Positions 10,398-21,609 of a stretch of 64,000 bases of DNA are shown in pieces. The notes beneath the pieces are model-generated. The model was not told the DNA's origin. It saw nothing but the letters and a program-made list of their open reading frames with translations, and did not search any database. Numbering within the stretch: position 1 is the stretch's first letter; each line of letters starts with the position of its first letter. Source of the DNA: Butyriboletus loyo (taxonomy: Eukaryota; Basidiomycota; Agaricomycetes; Boletales; Boletaceae); the NCBI GenBank assembly GCA_038093515.1, contig JBBPSI010000018.1, positions 62,001 through 126,000 of the forward strand, written 5' to 3'. A program made the translations under genes and the position numbers.

Positions 10398-13217
10398 TTT
10401 TAAGGAGGGTATAATATTTAGTGGATCGTATCTGACGCCAAGATGAGATGTTGACTGAGGAACGGCCGGAGCGTTCTATAGAAATATGCAATTGATAATG
10501 TTGGAAATTGTTGGTTCATACGAACCGACGCGCACCAGGTACGGGGGACGTGATCGAGGTGGCTGTGGCGGCGCAGTGTCTGACAGCGGGCGATCGAGCT
10601 GGGGGTCGTCAAAGGGTCGTTAAGATGGGCAGTGGGAGGGGGAGGGACCCAGCACCGGCAGAAGGCTGGGAGAGGGACAAGGAGAGGAGGAGATGTTTTA
10701 ATGTAGTTCGGCGCACGTTATTTCACTCGGCTGTGTATGCAGTTGTTGACCCTTCTTCGACGACTTCACGGACACGATCTTTCGGTGTATGTTTACCATA
10801 AGGGTATCCTCTGCGCGAAGTGGCTTCGAGACGGTTCAAGTACTGCCACAACGCACGCACGCCAGTTCCCATCATCGTGTCCGTGTCGGTGATCATCATC
10901 GACTCATCGTCCACCGTCCCCATCGATGAATCGGTCTGAATCAGTTCGAGGTGGGATTCCCCGGCTCGGCAAATCTAAGGTTTGCAATCTCCGATCCTCG
11001 TCTGATCTATCAACGTTATCATTTCTTCTCCCGCTGCAAATCTCACGCTCCTCTTTTCCGCTCGTTGTTCCCTCCAAAGTGCCAGTGGGACCATGCTACC
11101 GATCACCTCAAACCTTCTATTTAGTGTTTCTCCGGGTCCTTCCACTTGTTCGTTTTGACACATCGGCCGTCGAACGCGGGAGCGAGCCACCACACGTAAG
11201 TGACCGCCCAAAAACAGAACCCCATCAACTGCATGCCATAGAGAACAATGAATGAATGGAATCCAACAAAACGAGCAACATGCATCGCCGTACGGATCTC
11301 TGCGGAGTAGCTTGCTCTCTCCTGCTCGTCACACCTTCGGGGCGCTCATCCGGGCCTCATCTGAGTTAACTCGTACCGCTCAACCTCCACGTCCTGTGTG
11401 TGTGCATTCTGAAATCCCTTTTACGGTCATTCAATCATCGATCCGGACAATGGCGAGGTGCTGGAAACGTCCGTAGCGCCGATGCTGGCGTAAATGGCAG
11501 GATTCTGTGGGGGCTGTATTTTTTTTTTTTGGGACCATTCAGCTTCACATCAGGACGAGAATGAATACAAATTCGGCACTACCGCATGCATGTGGAAAAC
11601 ATGGGTCCACCTCGAGGCGTGACTGATCAGAGGGTATGAGGATCCCAGCCCTGGCTAGAGGCAACTCCTCTGCACGTTTCTACGCTCGCGACGTTCACCC
11701 TCAAAGCAAATTGCCGGGCGGCGTGGAGTAGTCCGATCACCGAAAACTGCCAAACCTTGTCAATGAGCTCAGCGAAGCTCCCTCTCTCGCGTTCGAGTCC
11801 AAATTAAACTATCGGAACTCTCGAAATCAAACGCTCGACTGTCACAAAATGGCCGATTGGGGTACCCGGCTCGCTGTGTGGATTCGCTACATAAACTAGC
11901 TGAACACGCTTCGGCTACACAACGACAATGTCACGCAAGATCCCGTGGCGAATCGGGCTGTCAAGGCACTGGAACACGCCAGCGGTTATGGCCCAAACGT
12001 TGGAGACATTGAAATGTGTGTCATTCAGTCATTTAGTTTGAAAGGCACCAGGGATGTGGCATAATCGATCGTACATGAAAACCTTGGCGAGCACCCCCGA
12101 GTCTAGTCCTCTCAGGGATCCCAAGATACCCTTATCATGGTGCCAGGGAAGTTGCAGCGATCGTAAGAGGCAGGAGGAACGGCGAATGCATAATCGCGTC
12201 TAGTCCCTGCGGAGATGTCAGTCAAGAGGGCTCCACCGGCCTTAATAATTGCGCATCCTGACATACCTTATGGTGAACCTACCGCGGATCTGCAGAGTAC
12301 ACCAACGGCTCTCCAGTCCTTTGCGCCCAAACCATGCATTCCCTGTCTTTTCCGTAGTCGATTTAGCGCCACCAGAGCGGCGCACAATCACCCGATGGAG
12401 GTATGGGTGACAACGGACCCGAATATTGATCGTATTGATAACGGGAAAGGCCTCGTGTTGTGTGTCGTTGCACGCGGTCGTGGAGAGGAAACGTGGTCTG
12501 TATTAGACGCGAACAGCGAACAGCGGCAATACGGTCAGGGAAGGGCAGAGATAAGTTGACTGCAAAGCAAAGCTTCTTGTGAACAGAGATCCGAATATGA
12601 TGCCCGAAATGAAAGGTGAAGGAGTGCTTCCGGAAACCGAGATTTGAAAGGGTCGTGGCGTACCGTCGGATCGAGCTGGATGGCGACGCAGTGGAGTATT
12701 GCGCAGGAGGAGAGCGGTACAAGAACGGGAGGGTATACGCCGAAGAGAGCACATTGACGAATGTTCGGCGCGAATGCCGGTCCAAAAACTGCAGTGGCCA
12801 CGGGTGCGGGTCGGGCTGGCCGGTCGTTCAACTGACACCGCCGCAGGAGGACTGAGGACGCTTATCATGGTAAATCTGGGTCTCGAGGGAAAGACCCGAG
12901 ATGCCGAGATCGGCATGGTGGTCCACGGACGTTGCTGAGTAATCTATGTGGACTTCGCTGTGGACCCGTGGACACGTGCTCTTTTGATCTCGTTTTTTTC
13001 CCTGTCCGTCCGCCTTGGACAGGGGCTCCGACAATCAACTCATCGTTCCCAGTTCCGTCCCAACCCTCGTTTGTGCCCTAAAAAATCGTCCTCGTCGTTC
13101 TTCGCAGCGTCCAGCTTTCTTGTGCACCCTTCTTCTCCATCTTCCCCCGCCAGGTATGCTTTTGTGGCCCTCGCAAACCGTCTGGTTTTGATTCTCCCAT
13201 CAGGCAGCGTAAAAACA
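10398..13217. other. Intergenic region between divergent Msn2-like genes
   Basis: A 2.8 kb stretch separates the start codons of the two paralogous factors and must hold both promoters, each probably with a long 5' UTR, as is usual for fungal regulators. One 66-codon ATG frame (10723-10923, minus) lies about 330 bp upstream of copy A. Other frames (12215-12559, 12363-12785) lack recognisable features. A T-run lies near 11520. No transposon ends were recognised. Confidence 0.4.
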
Positions 13218-14890
13218 ATGCAAGGTCCTCAAGAAATGGAAAATCCCGCAAACGGTGACTCGCAGAGCACTCTCGTCGAAGAACCAACCCTTGTTGACCT
13301 CGATACACCGCTGAAAATGGTTAGTAAAGTTTTGCCCTTTATCCAGCTTAGTCCCTGACCAGGATAACGCCGAACCCTCGGCTCTCCGGCTCACCCCTCT
13401 TCAGGTCGAACAACCCGCCTCGTCTCCCGACTCCCCTTCCAGTCCAAGAAGAGTTACGCGGTCCCAGACAACTGGGCGTCCGACCGTACGCTGGGGAAAA
13501 TATGGGAGGGACGACGATACGGACGATGAACAACGATCGCAGCAAAAGGGTCTGGCAACCCTTAAACGAACATTCGACGCGCGAGCGGTGGACGAAGAGA
13601 CCGACGAAGAGCCTGATCAGAATTCCGCGCATCAATCGGCCAAGATTCCTAGAATGGAGTATGCCCCTTTGTTGCCCGCGTCGTCCTCTATGACCGTCGT
13701 CGATGAGGACGAGCAACCTCCAACCGTGGAGATCCCACCCATCATCCCTCGCACGTCTCCGCCCACCGGAGAATATACTTTCTTGGATGCTTCGTCCAGC
13801 TCGTTCACTGCCGAGCGCCGTGGTCCCCGCATACGCACCGCACCGCCTGTACCCGTTCCGAACTTGACGAAGAAGAGTCGTGGACGACGCGTACCGACCG
13901 CAGGGGATACTGCAGCAGAAGCCGAGAATGTAGAGGGTAAAAGAGGAAGAGTCTACGTATGCAAAGTGCAAGACTGTGGTAAATGTTTCAGCCGTGGTGA
14001 GCATTTAAAGAGGCATATCAGATCCATCCACACACACGAGAAACGTAAGTCCGATCGTACTATCACGCTTATCTTCAGTGAAGCCAGGTACTAATCGTTC
14101 CTGATCAGCATTCAAGTGTCCTCACCCTGCGTGTGATAAACGTTTTAATCGCAACGATAACCTCCTCCAGCACTTGCGCGTACACAAGGGTGACAACTCT
14201 TCTCAGACGTCCGTTGACTCGACTACAGGTCCTGCTGGCGACGAGCCCACTGCCGAAGAAAGCTCATCGGTTCCTCAACGCCCCTCGAAGAGTGGCAGCG
14301 CACGTCGTGCCTCCCGGCCACTCCGGAAGATCAAGTCCGCTGCATCGACGCCACCAATCCCAGCGGCTCGTTTAGCCGCGTCGCGAATTTCAGGACGTAG
14401 CCTCCCTCCCCCTCTACCCCGGACATACTCATTGCCCCCTCTTCCCTCCCTCACCCCGACATACCACACTCCAGCGATCACCGGATTCATGCACAACACT
14501 AACATTGCCGTCTCCTCTCTCCGCACGGCCATTGACGAAAGCGACGGTGAACCCGAGACCGAAACGGATATCGAATCGCGAGGCCACGATATCCGTCCCT
14601 TGTACAGCTTCTCCCGTGATCTCGGCAAACAGCCATTCCGAGACTCGGCATATGCCGTTCGAGAAGCTGGACAGGTTGATCAAATGAACGGCGATGTCGC
14701 ACACGAGAATGTCGCTAGCAGTGCTCGTGACAAGCAAGAGGTAAACGAAGGGGACCTCGACGCAAAGTCTGAAGTCTCGGGAAGCAGCCCGGAACCCGGC
14801 ACCTCCCCAGCGGAAGAGGTCGGTGACCGCCCGACCGATATACCCTCCGTAGCGTCATCGCCTCCCCCCTCTGCCGTGTCTGTACCGTGA
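13218..14890 (+). CDS. Msn2/4-like C2H2 transcription factor, copy B
   Basis: Paralogue of the gene at 8410-10397, on the opposite strand. Exons: 13218-13319, 13363-14044 and 14109-14890, with GTTAGT...CCAG and GTAAGT...TCAG introns. The first part is acidic and Ser/Pro-rich. The linker VPVPNLTKKSRGRRVPTAG precedes finger 1 (CKVQDCGKCFSRGEHLKRHIRSIHTHEK), and the second intron falls at the same point in the linker (HEK|PFKC) as in copy A. Finger 2 is CPHPACDKRFNRNDNLLQHLRVH. A long C-terminal disordered tail (about 240 residues) carries Ser/Pro runs and acidic patches and could hold activation or phosphorylation sites. Copy A has almost no tail after finger 2, so the two proteins differ in overall architecture. 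About 520 residues. Confidence 0.88.
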
Positions 14891-15052
14891 CGAGGCTGAG
14901 GGTGCGGCGGTCCTTCAGCCTATCCGACATCACCCGGAATAGATAATTAACTATTTTTGAATATGTTGATCATCTTCAATGTTGTCGAGTTTCCCTTCTT
15001 TTCCGTTGCTGCGTGCCACCCCGTCCGCGTCCATCTCTCTCGGGTTGTCATT

Positions 15053-15535
15053 TCATTTGATCGTGAATCTCTCTTTCTTATGGATGGCTTCTTGCATATG
15101 TTGTCTGGCTAGTCTTTTTTCCACTCGTCCCCACTCTCTATGTGCATAGTATTTTTTTCTTCTTTTTTCCAGGTCTTGATTCTTATTTCCCCCCTTCTTT
15201 CTGGTGACCCTCTCCTTGATATTGGGTTTCCCAGCTTTTCTTAACGTACTCACTCCTCGTCTAATCACGGGCATCGACGGCCAGTCGATTGCCTCCCCAC
15301 GACGTTTTGTTCGTCGGATATGGTCTGGCATACCTGGAATGTTGTAATACAGCTCATCCTGGACATTACGCCTTCGGAAATAAGAGACCAGTGCGCTTGT
15401 CGGTTTCCGTTCGAGGCAAGACGCGATCTCGACGAAATGAGCCCATACCAGGAGCAGGAGAACGAAATTCCTAAAAAAAGACGCCAGCTTCCATTCGCGA
15501 ATCACATTGAATCGAGACGTATTCAAAAGGTGCAT
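15053..15535 (-). CDS. Hypothetical small basic protein (160 aa ORF)
   Basis: An uninterrupted ATG-started frame of 160 codons downstream of Msn2-like copy B and antisense to its 3' flank. A hydrophobic stretch near residues 20-40 (FFRNFVLLLLVWAHFVEIASC) could be a membrane anchor or signal sequence. The remainder is very basic (RRTKRRGE, KKGGNKNQDLEKRRKKYY). I do not recognise a family. It could be a chance frame in UTR sequence, and there are no splice signals or conserved motifs to support it further. Confidence 0.25.
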   Translation of the reverse strand: MHLLNTSRFNVIREWKLASFFRNFVLLLLVWAHFVEIASCLERKPTSALVSYFRRRNVQDELYYNIPGMPDHIRRTKRRGEAIDWPSMPVIRRGVSTLRKAGKPNIKERVTRKKGGNKNQDLEKRRKKYYAHREWGRVEKRLARQHMQEAIHKKERFTIK

Positions 15536-15845
15536 GTACGTGTGTGCGTTGGATCGGAAATCGTCGTGGAATTATTATTGCAATGGAGAACCGCTCACGT
15601 TGACTCACGGGGGACCATGCCACAATTTGATCAAGCTTCCTCTCCAAAAATAAATGTAAACCCATGATTCGTGTGTGGCTAGGAAAGGAAGGCAGCTCAT
15701 TCATCTGTCGTCCTTCCAATCAAAATTAATTATAAAAAGAAACGTCACAAGCCTTTCTCATATCCATTCAAAAAATCATACCAATTTTCAATGGTCTTCA
15801 TGAAAAGCCGTGTTCACATGTTCCTGATGGGGTGACCCATCAGAT

Positions 15846-17283
15846 CTAGGCCCATCTGAGGACGTCATCTTCGCTTGGTCCAGCGGCAACATCGGACGCA
15901 GCGAGGTTGCATTGGTGGAAGGCGCGGACTTGGTCAGGCTTCAGCGCACCAACGACGCTATGCATGACTCCTCGGTTATGGAACAGGACGAGGTCTTTCT
16001 CTTTCCAATCGTGCGGATATACAAGCTTGTTTCGTGGTGTGAGACGACACAAGGGACATTATTACCGGACATGGGAGCTCAGCTTACCTGTGGTGCAATG
16101 GCAGGCCGCTGCATCTTGTACAGCAGCGCGCGGACCTCTCCAAGATCCTTGATGTGTGCGCCATCTGGGTACAGGGCCCCATCGCGTTTTGCGCCTGCCG
16201 GAAGGGGCTCGACGATGAGTTCCTGGGTGCCGCCCGGGTGAACTTGGAAGTGTAGGTCCCCGGTAACCGGGTTCTTCCACAGCTGCCAACATACTGTCGT
16301 TCAACCATCCCTACACTTTCCGACGTGGATTGGCTTACCACAGGGAGCGTCTGGACCTTGGACTCTTCCCAATCGGGGAGTTCTCCCATCGGGAGCTCGA
16401 GGCCTTCAGTCTCAATTCCCAGCCCGGTCGAGAAAGCACGGGCCGGCGCCATCCAGATGAAAGGGTGTGGGGCATACCGCACCGAGGCTCTTACCGCCAG
16501 ACTCTTGAACTCTGGCGGCAGAATCTCAAACATGGTCTTGCCTGAGACGAACGCTGTGGTACCGAGGGGAACCGACAACTCATCTCCGGTGCCATCGTCA
16601 TACCTGACCGTCTGACGGTCCCCTTTGGGTACCTTTACCGCATAGAGCGTCGTCACACGAGGGGGGTTATAGTCGTACAAAGCTGCGTCCATATGCCATC
16701 GGCAGAAACGGGTATAGCCCCTGGCTTCATCCTCTTCGGAGACGCGGGTTTTGTGAAAAGCCACATGGGAGGGATGCTTGAGGGCAGCGGTTGCGAGACC
16801 TTCGTGATCAGTCACAGTACCGTTGCCGATGAGCTGAACCTGGGGTACACGAGGGATGGTCTTGAGATATGCGTGAAGAATAGATTGCTTTGTGGTTTCT
16901 GTCTTGTTATTACCGTGTCCATAGCTCTCGGATTGTGGATCAAAAGCCTGAAAGGTGGTGTGAGATGACAGAGAGCGAGAAGCATAGGAAGAGGAGAAAT
17001 GATTACCTTGACGAGCGCATACTGTTGTTCTGGCATAAGAGACACATTGCAGAACAAGAGGGCGCCATGCTAGTGGGGCGGTGGGGAGAAACGCTTTTAC
17101 AACGTGGAGTGGTCATGGCGAGATGATTGGACTGCGAACCTTGTAGAGTGCATCGTGTATCTCAGCAAGGTGGGCTGGCGTGAGCTCGCCGGGATTGACG
17201 CCCTTGACCTCACGACCAAAGTCGACAAAGTAGGATGGATCCGCGGAAGGAGGAAGCGGTAAAGGGGTCAATTCAATAGCCAT
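15846..17283 (-). CDS. xanA: Alpha-ketoglutarate-dependent xanthine dioxygenase (XanA, TauD family), copy A
   Basis: Fe(II)/2-oxoglutarate oxygenase related to fungal XanA, which converts xanthine to uric acid without a molybdenum enzyme. Five exons: 17140-17283, 17007-17069, 16339-16947, 16088-16282 and 15846-16025. The N-terminus MAIELTPLPLP...FGREVKGVNPGELTP and MPEQQYALVK|AFDP...SYGHGNNK match the XanA type. The iron facial triad is visible as H-x-D in WHMDAALYDYNPP and the distal His in LFHNRGVMHSVVG; the following VRAFHQCNLA supplies the Arg expected to bind 2-oxoglutarate. The XanA assignment rather than generic TauD is from memory of the family and is probable, not certain. Copy B lies 2.6 kb downstream in plus coordinates, in the same orientation. 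All introns are GT-AG. Confidence 0.82.
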
Positions 17284-19881
17284 GGTTGGATTGAGAGCAA
17301 CGGGTGTGGGTGGGTCGTTCTCGATAATGAACGAGACGTACTAGATACGGGGATCTGACTCGAGTAGGGCTGAGCAGAAAAATCGAACATTCCGATTGAT
17401 TAGTTGTTAATGATATCAGTTATTACTGTCTCTTTCAGGCAACTTGGCCTCGTGGGAAGTGTTGTAAAAAAAAACCTGACCTTCTGTTGGTCATAGCGCA
17501 TCAACGCCTGGCCGAAATTTGGCGAAAAAGATCCTGTTCGACTTGGAAAAGTCTAGCGCTATCATTTTCCGGGCAGACCGATGGAGAAACAGAATTCCGA
17601 AATTCTGGGGTTTCGTGATTTCCGGTCTATCTCACTATCTACGCGTGTATCACACCACTCTGTGCAATGAGATCTGTCAAAAATACCGCAACGAACCCCG
17701 GAATCTCAGGATTCCAAAGATTCGTTTTCTCCCCATCGGTCTGCCCGGAATGTGATCACAGTCGAATGGTGTTGTTTTCGTCGAATTCCGTTGAGGCGCT
17801 ATGGTGGACAGAAGAAGAGAGCTGTTTTTTTTACATAAATTTCTCATGCCTGAAAAAGACAGTGACTCGTTCCCGTTGTTCGAGTCAAATTTCCGCTAGT
17901 AATGAACCCGCAGAAAGGCAAGTGGGAACTGTTTCCGAATCAATCATTTTACATAAAACATGGGTAAAAACGGCCAAATAGGAATCTGAACTGGCTCACA
18001 AGTGTTTCGTAGCACCAAGTGCTCTGAGTCCCAGATCTCAAATCAACGGCTGCAAGACGCCTGCCTAACGAGTCCCCTCGCCCCCATGATCTCCCATCAC
18101 ACCTACCCCTCAGTGCCCTAGGCAAATCCAAGTATAAACGTGTTCCGATCATTTGATTGGGTGGTCAATCTGCTCTACTGGACCTGAAGGAGAAGTCGGA
18201 GCACTGAATGAACAATCACTGCGGAAAAAACTAGACGACAACCGGAAGTAGATAGTAGTTGACATATCTTCGGCCGAACCGTACTATAATCCATCCAAGC
18301 CGATGAGTCCGGATAGCCACCAGTCACCGTCATCTTTACCTCTGCGTCTCTTAGTCTCATACCGCCATGTCCAACTTCCAGTCCGTTGAAAGGCTCTTCG
18401 AGAACAAGATATATTCATATGCACAAGTGTCCCAGTCCTTTGGTGAGTAAATTCAAGTCGCTCTGGGTGAATAATATCTGTAGGTGATCGATAAACGACC
18501 ATCTCCGATTTCTATCCCTTTCCATGGTGAACAGCCTTGTGTCTTAGCCCCGGGTAAGCAAAGGAGCTACGTTCTCTAGATCTGTGTAAATCTCACTCCC
18601 AGGACGAGAAATACGTGCCTGATCTGGCGGTGTTGTAGCCGTGCGCAAAATCACACAAAGGTCCACGTTCAAGAGCGATGGAGCACGAGTGAGAGCCAGG
18701 TTCGCTCTGAGAGCTAAAGGAAGATGGGACTGGTGATGGAGAGAGATCGTAAGTCCCCTTTTTCAGCACAGCTGTTGACAGCGATACTAACCTAGCAGCG
18801 GCTCGTCGATTCAAGAGCGTTGCGTTGAAATCGGAGTCGCAGGTCAGCGAGCTATCTCGGAACGAGTCATCAGCGTCGAGAGCCCAGCACCGGTATCGCT
18901 TGTATTTCTCGAATCATATGGTACTTTAATCGAAGGCCAACACAAAGACTATCCCAAGTCCCTTAGAATGCCGAAAACGTGTCACTCCAGATTCCGTTTG
19001 CGAAAGCATATGACTGGATTCCAGTTACAGGTCAAATTCGGCCTGTATCCCGACAGTACCCCGATCTAGTTAAAAACTCGTTTCCGCAGTGAACTCGGTC
19101 ATATTTCTAGCTAGGTGGAAGACGGGGAACCACCAGAGACCGGACTTTGTGCCAATCAATGAGCGTGGCAAACTGACATCGACCGTATTGGACGCTCTCG
19201 AGGCCTTATATCCTGAAAACAGTGTCATTTTCAAAAGTGGAGTGTCGACCTCGCGGTGTATGAGTGCTATCTATAGGATGGTACCCAACTCACCCCCCGC
19301 GAAACCAGTTAACCGACCGGCCATTTCAGAATTCCGAGATGCGAGGACTAGGTCATCAAATTAGAAAGTAAAGACGCTCACGTCGATCAGAGGATGTCTC
19401 CCAATCACGAGTACTTTCTACGACGGGTCGTTCTCGACAGTCCAAGTCACTTTCTGCGGTGGTCTGGAAGTCGGGTCGTCCCGCAAGCGAGCAGGACCCC
19501 CGTCTAAAACCTAGGTATCGAGGCACGCATCTAAGCGCCATCACTGTGACGCACGGACAGCCACGCGTGGCCCGTGGAGCTCTCCCTTCCGACATAAGTA
19601 TAGACATGCTTTGGCCAATCAGTGTAGTATAGATAAATTTCAAACCAAGAAATCACTGTGGAATAAAATCCAAGGCAACAGCACCACTGACGTTTGACGT
19701 CGACTCAACAGGACATGCATCTGGTCTCTCCAAGATGTTAATTCAGATCCGTATGCTATGAAAGGCAACTCGTTCATCATGTCATAGCTACAAATATCCA
19801 CTTGAATGTCATACGAACTTATCCATCAAAAACCGTGCCCCACATGGTTCTGATGGCTGAGAAGGGGGGGACCCATCAGAT
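17284..19881. other. Intergenic spacer between the XanA-like copies
   Basis: 2.6 kb that separates the tandem oxygenase genes and includes the promoter of copy A. It holds one fold-back element (17567-17750). Scattered plus-strand pieces, such as an ATG frame at 18367 with a plausible GTGAGT donor and an acceptor-like site before 19089, look exon-like but do not join in one frame. The stretch may be a decayed gene, but no family could be named. Confidence 0.4.
17567..17750. repeat. Fold-back (MITE-like) inverted repeat
   Basis: The left arm starts TTCCGGGCAGACCGATGG (from 17568) and the right arm ends with its complement CCATCGGTCTGCCCGGAA (to 17750). The imperfect pairing continues inward about 50-60 nt on each side (CTGGGGTTTCGT against ACGAACCCCGG). 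The whole unit is about 183 bp with a central loop near 17640. No clear target-site duplication was seen. Size and structure fit a non-autonomous DNA element, but no second copy is present in this window. Confidence 0.55.
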
Positions 19882-21300
19882 CTAGGCCCATTTGAGGACG
19901 TCATCTTCGCTTGGTCCAGCGGGGACATCAGACGCAGCGAGGTTGCACTGGTGGAAGGCGCGGACTTCATCAGGCTTGAATGCACCGACGACACTGTGCA
20001 AGAGTCCTCGGTTATGGAACAGGACGAGGTCTTTCTCTTGCCAATCGTGTGGGTACACAAGCTTTTTTTCAGTGACGTGAGATGACATGAGGGACATTAT
20101 TATCGGGCATGGGAACTCAGCTCACCTTTGGCGCAACGGCAGGCCGCTGCATCTTGTAAAGCAGCGTGCGGACCTCTCCAAGATCCTTGATGTGTGCACC
20201 GTCCGGATATAAGGCTCCACTGCGCTCCGCGCCTGCCGGAAGGGGCTTGACGATGAGTTCCTGGGCGCCACACGGGTGAACTTGGAAGTGTAGGTCCCCG
20301 GTAACCGGGTTCTTCCACAGCTGCCAACATGCTGTCGTTCAACCATCCCTACACTTTCCGACGTGGATTGGCTTACCACAGGGAACATCTTGACCTTGGA
20401 CTCTTCCCAATCGGGGAGTTCTCCCATCGAGAGCTCGAGGCCTTCAGTCTCAATTCCCAGCCCGGTTGGGAGCGCACGTGACGGCGCCATCCAGACGTAG
20501 GGGTGTGGGGCATACCGCACCGAGGCTCTTACCGCCAGACTCTTGAGCTCTGGCGGCAGAATCTCAAACATGGTCTTGCCTGAGACGAACGCTGTGGTAC
20601 CGAGGGGAACCGGCAACTCATCTCCGGTGCCATCATCATACCTGACCGTCTGACGGTCCCCTTTGGGTACCGTTATCCCATAAAGCGTCGTCACGCGAGG
20701 GGGGTTATAGTCGTACAAAGCTGCATCGATGTGCCATCTGTAGAAACGGGTATAGCCCTTGGCTTCATCCTCCTCGGAGACGTGGGTTTTATGAAAAGTC
20801 GTGTGGGAAGGATGCTTGAGGGCAGCGGTTGCGAGACCTTCGTGATCAGTCACAGTACCGTTGCCGATGAGCTGAACCTGGGGCACGCGAGGGATGGTTT
20901 TGAGATCCGGGTGAAGAATAGACTTGGTAGTGGATTGAGTCTTATTGTTTCCATGCCCATAGCTCTCGGATTGCGGATCGAAAGCCTGAAAGGTGACAGA
21001 GAGCGAGAGATCACAAACGGAGAGAGGATTACCTTGGTAAGTGCATACTGCTGTTCTGGCGTAAGAGAAACATTGCGGAACAAGAGGGCGCCATGCTGGG
21101 TGAAGAAATGAATTTAAAACGTGGAATGGTCACGACAAGATAATTTGACTGTGAACCTTGTAGAGTGCGTCGTGGATCTCAGTAAACTGGTGTGGTGTGA
21201 GTTCACCGGGCTTGACGCCCTTGACCTCACGACCAAAGTCGACAAAGTAGGATGGATCTGCGGAGGCGGGAAGTGGCAAAGAGGTCAATTCGATGGCCAT
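19882..21300 (-). CDS. xanA: Alpha-ketoglutarate-dependent xanthine dioxygenase (XanA, TauD family), copy B
   Basis: Tandem paralogue of the gene at 15846-17283, with the same five-exon structure. Exon 1 is 21157-21300, and the last exon ends at the TAG at 19882-19884. Iron ligands are kept: WHIDAALYDYNPP and LFHNRGLLHSVVG. Differences from copy A are conservative (for example TPHQFTEIHD in place of TPAHLAEIHD, and K for Q before the last intron). The large central exon and the following intron are almost identical between copies, while exon 1 differs at more than one base in ten. Both copies keep open frames and good splice sites, so both should be functional. The start ATG at 21300 faces the GH47 gene across about 310 bp. 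Confidence 0.82.
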
Positions 21301-21609
21301 GGCTGGAGTGAGAGAGAAGATGATAAAAGGACGAAGTAGATAAGAGTCGAAACTATGACATTTCGGCAGGAACCGACGGTCGGAATCACATCAATATTTT
21401 AGCTCTCCAAATTATGACTCTATTAGACCCGATGTAAATGTGAAAGAGGGTGCAAACCTTGGTCGGTGATCATTCAGAAAAGGAAACATTTGCCGGTGAC
21501 AAGTTCATTAACAACGTGTACAATTCACACCTCCACCCCCGTTCAACGTCGTGCATGGTGGGCTCACAAATGCGCCACAGAAAGTCAGACTCGCTCGCTC
21601 CACCGTCTC
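21301..21609. promoter_or_regulatory. Divergent promoter: XanA-like copy B and GH47 mannosidase
   Basis: 309 bp between two start codons on opposite strands. No GATA-factor (nitrogen) cluster or TATA box was identified with confidence. Confidence 0.35.

Noticed and set aside
19089..19364. Open frame containing KTGNHQRPDFVPINERGK, vaguely like the N-terminal part of a GST.
   Set aside because: The match is short, the supposed cis-Pro region is missing and no neighbouring exon joins in frame. Too weak to call.
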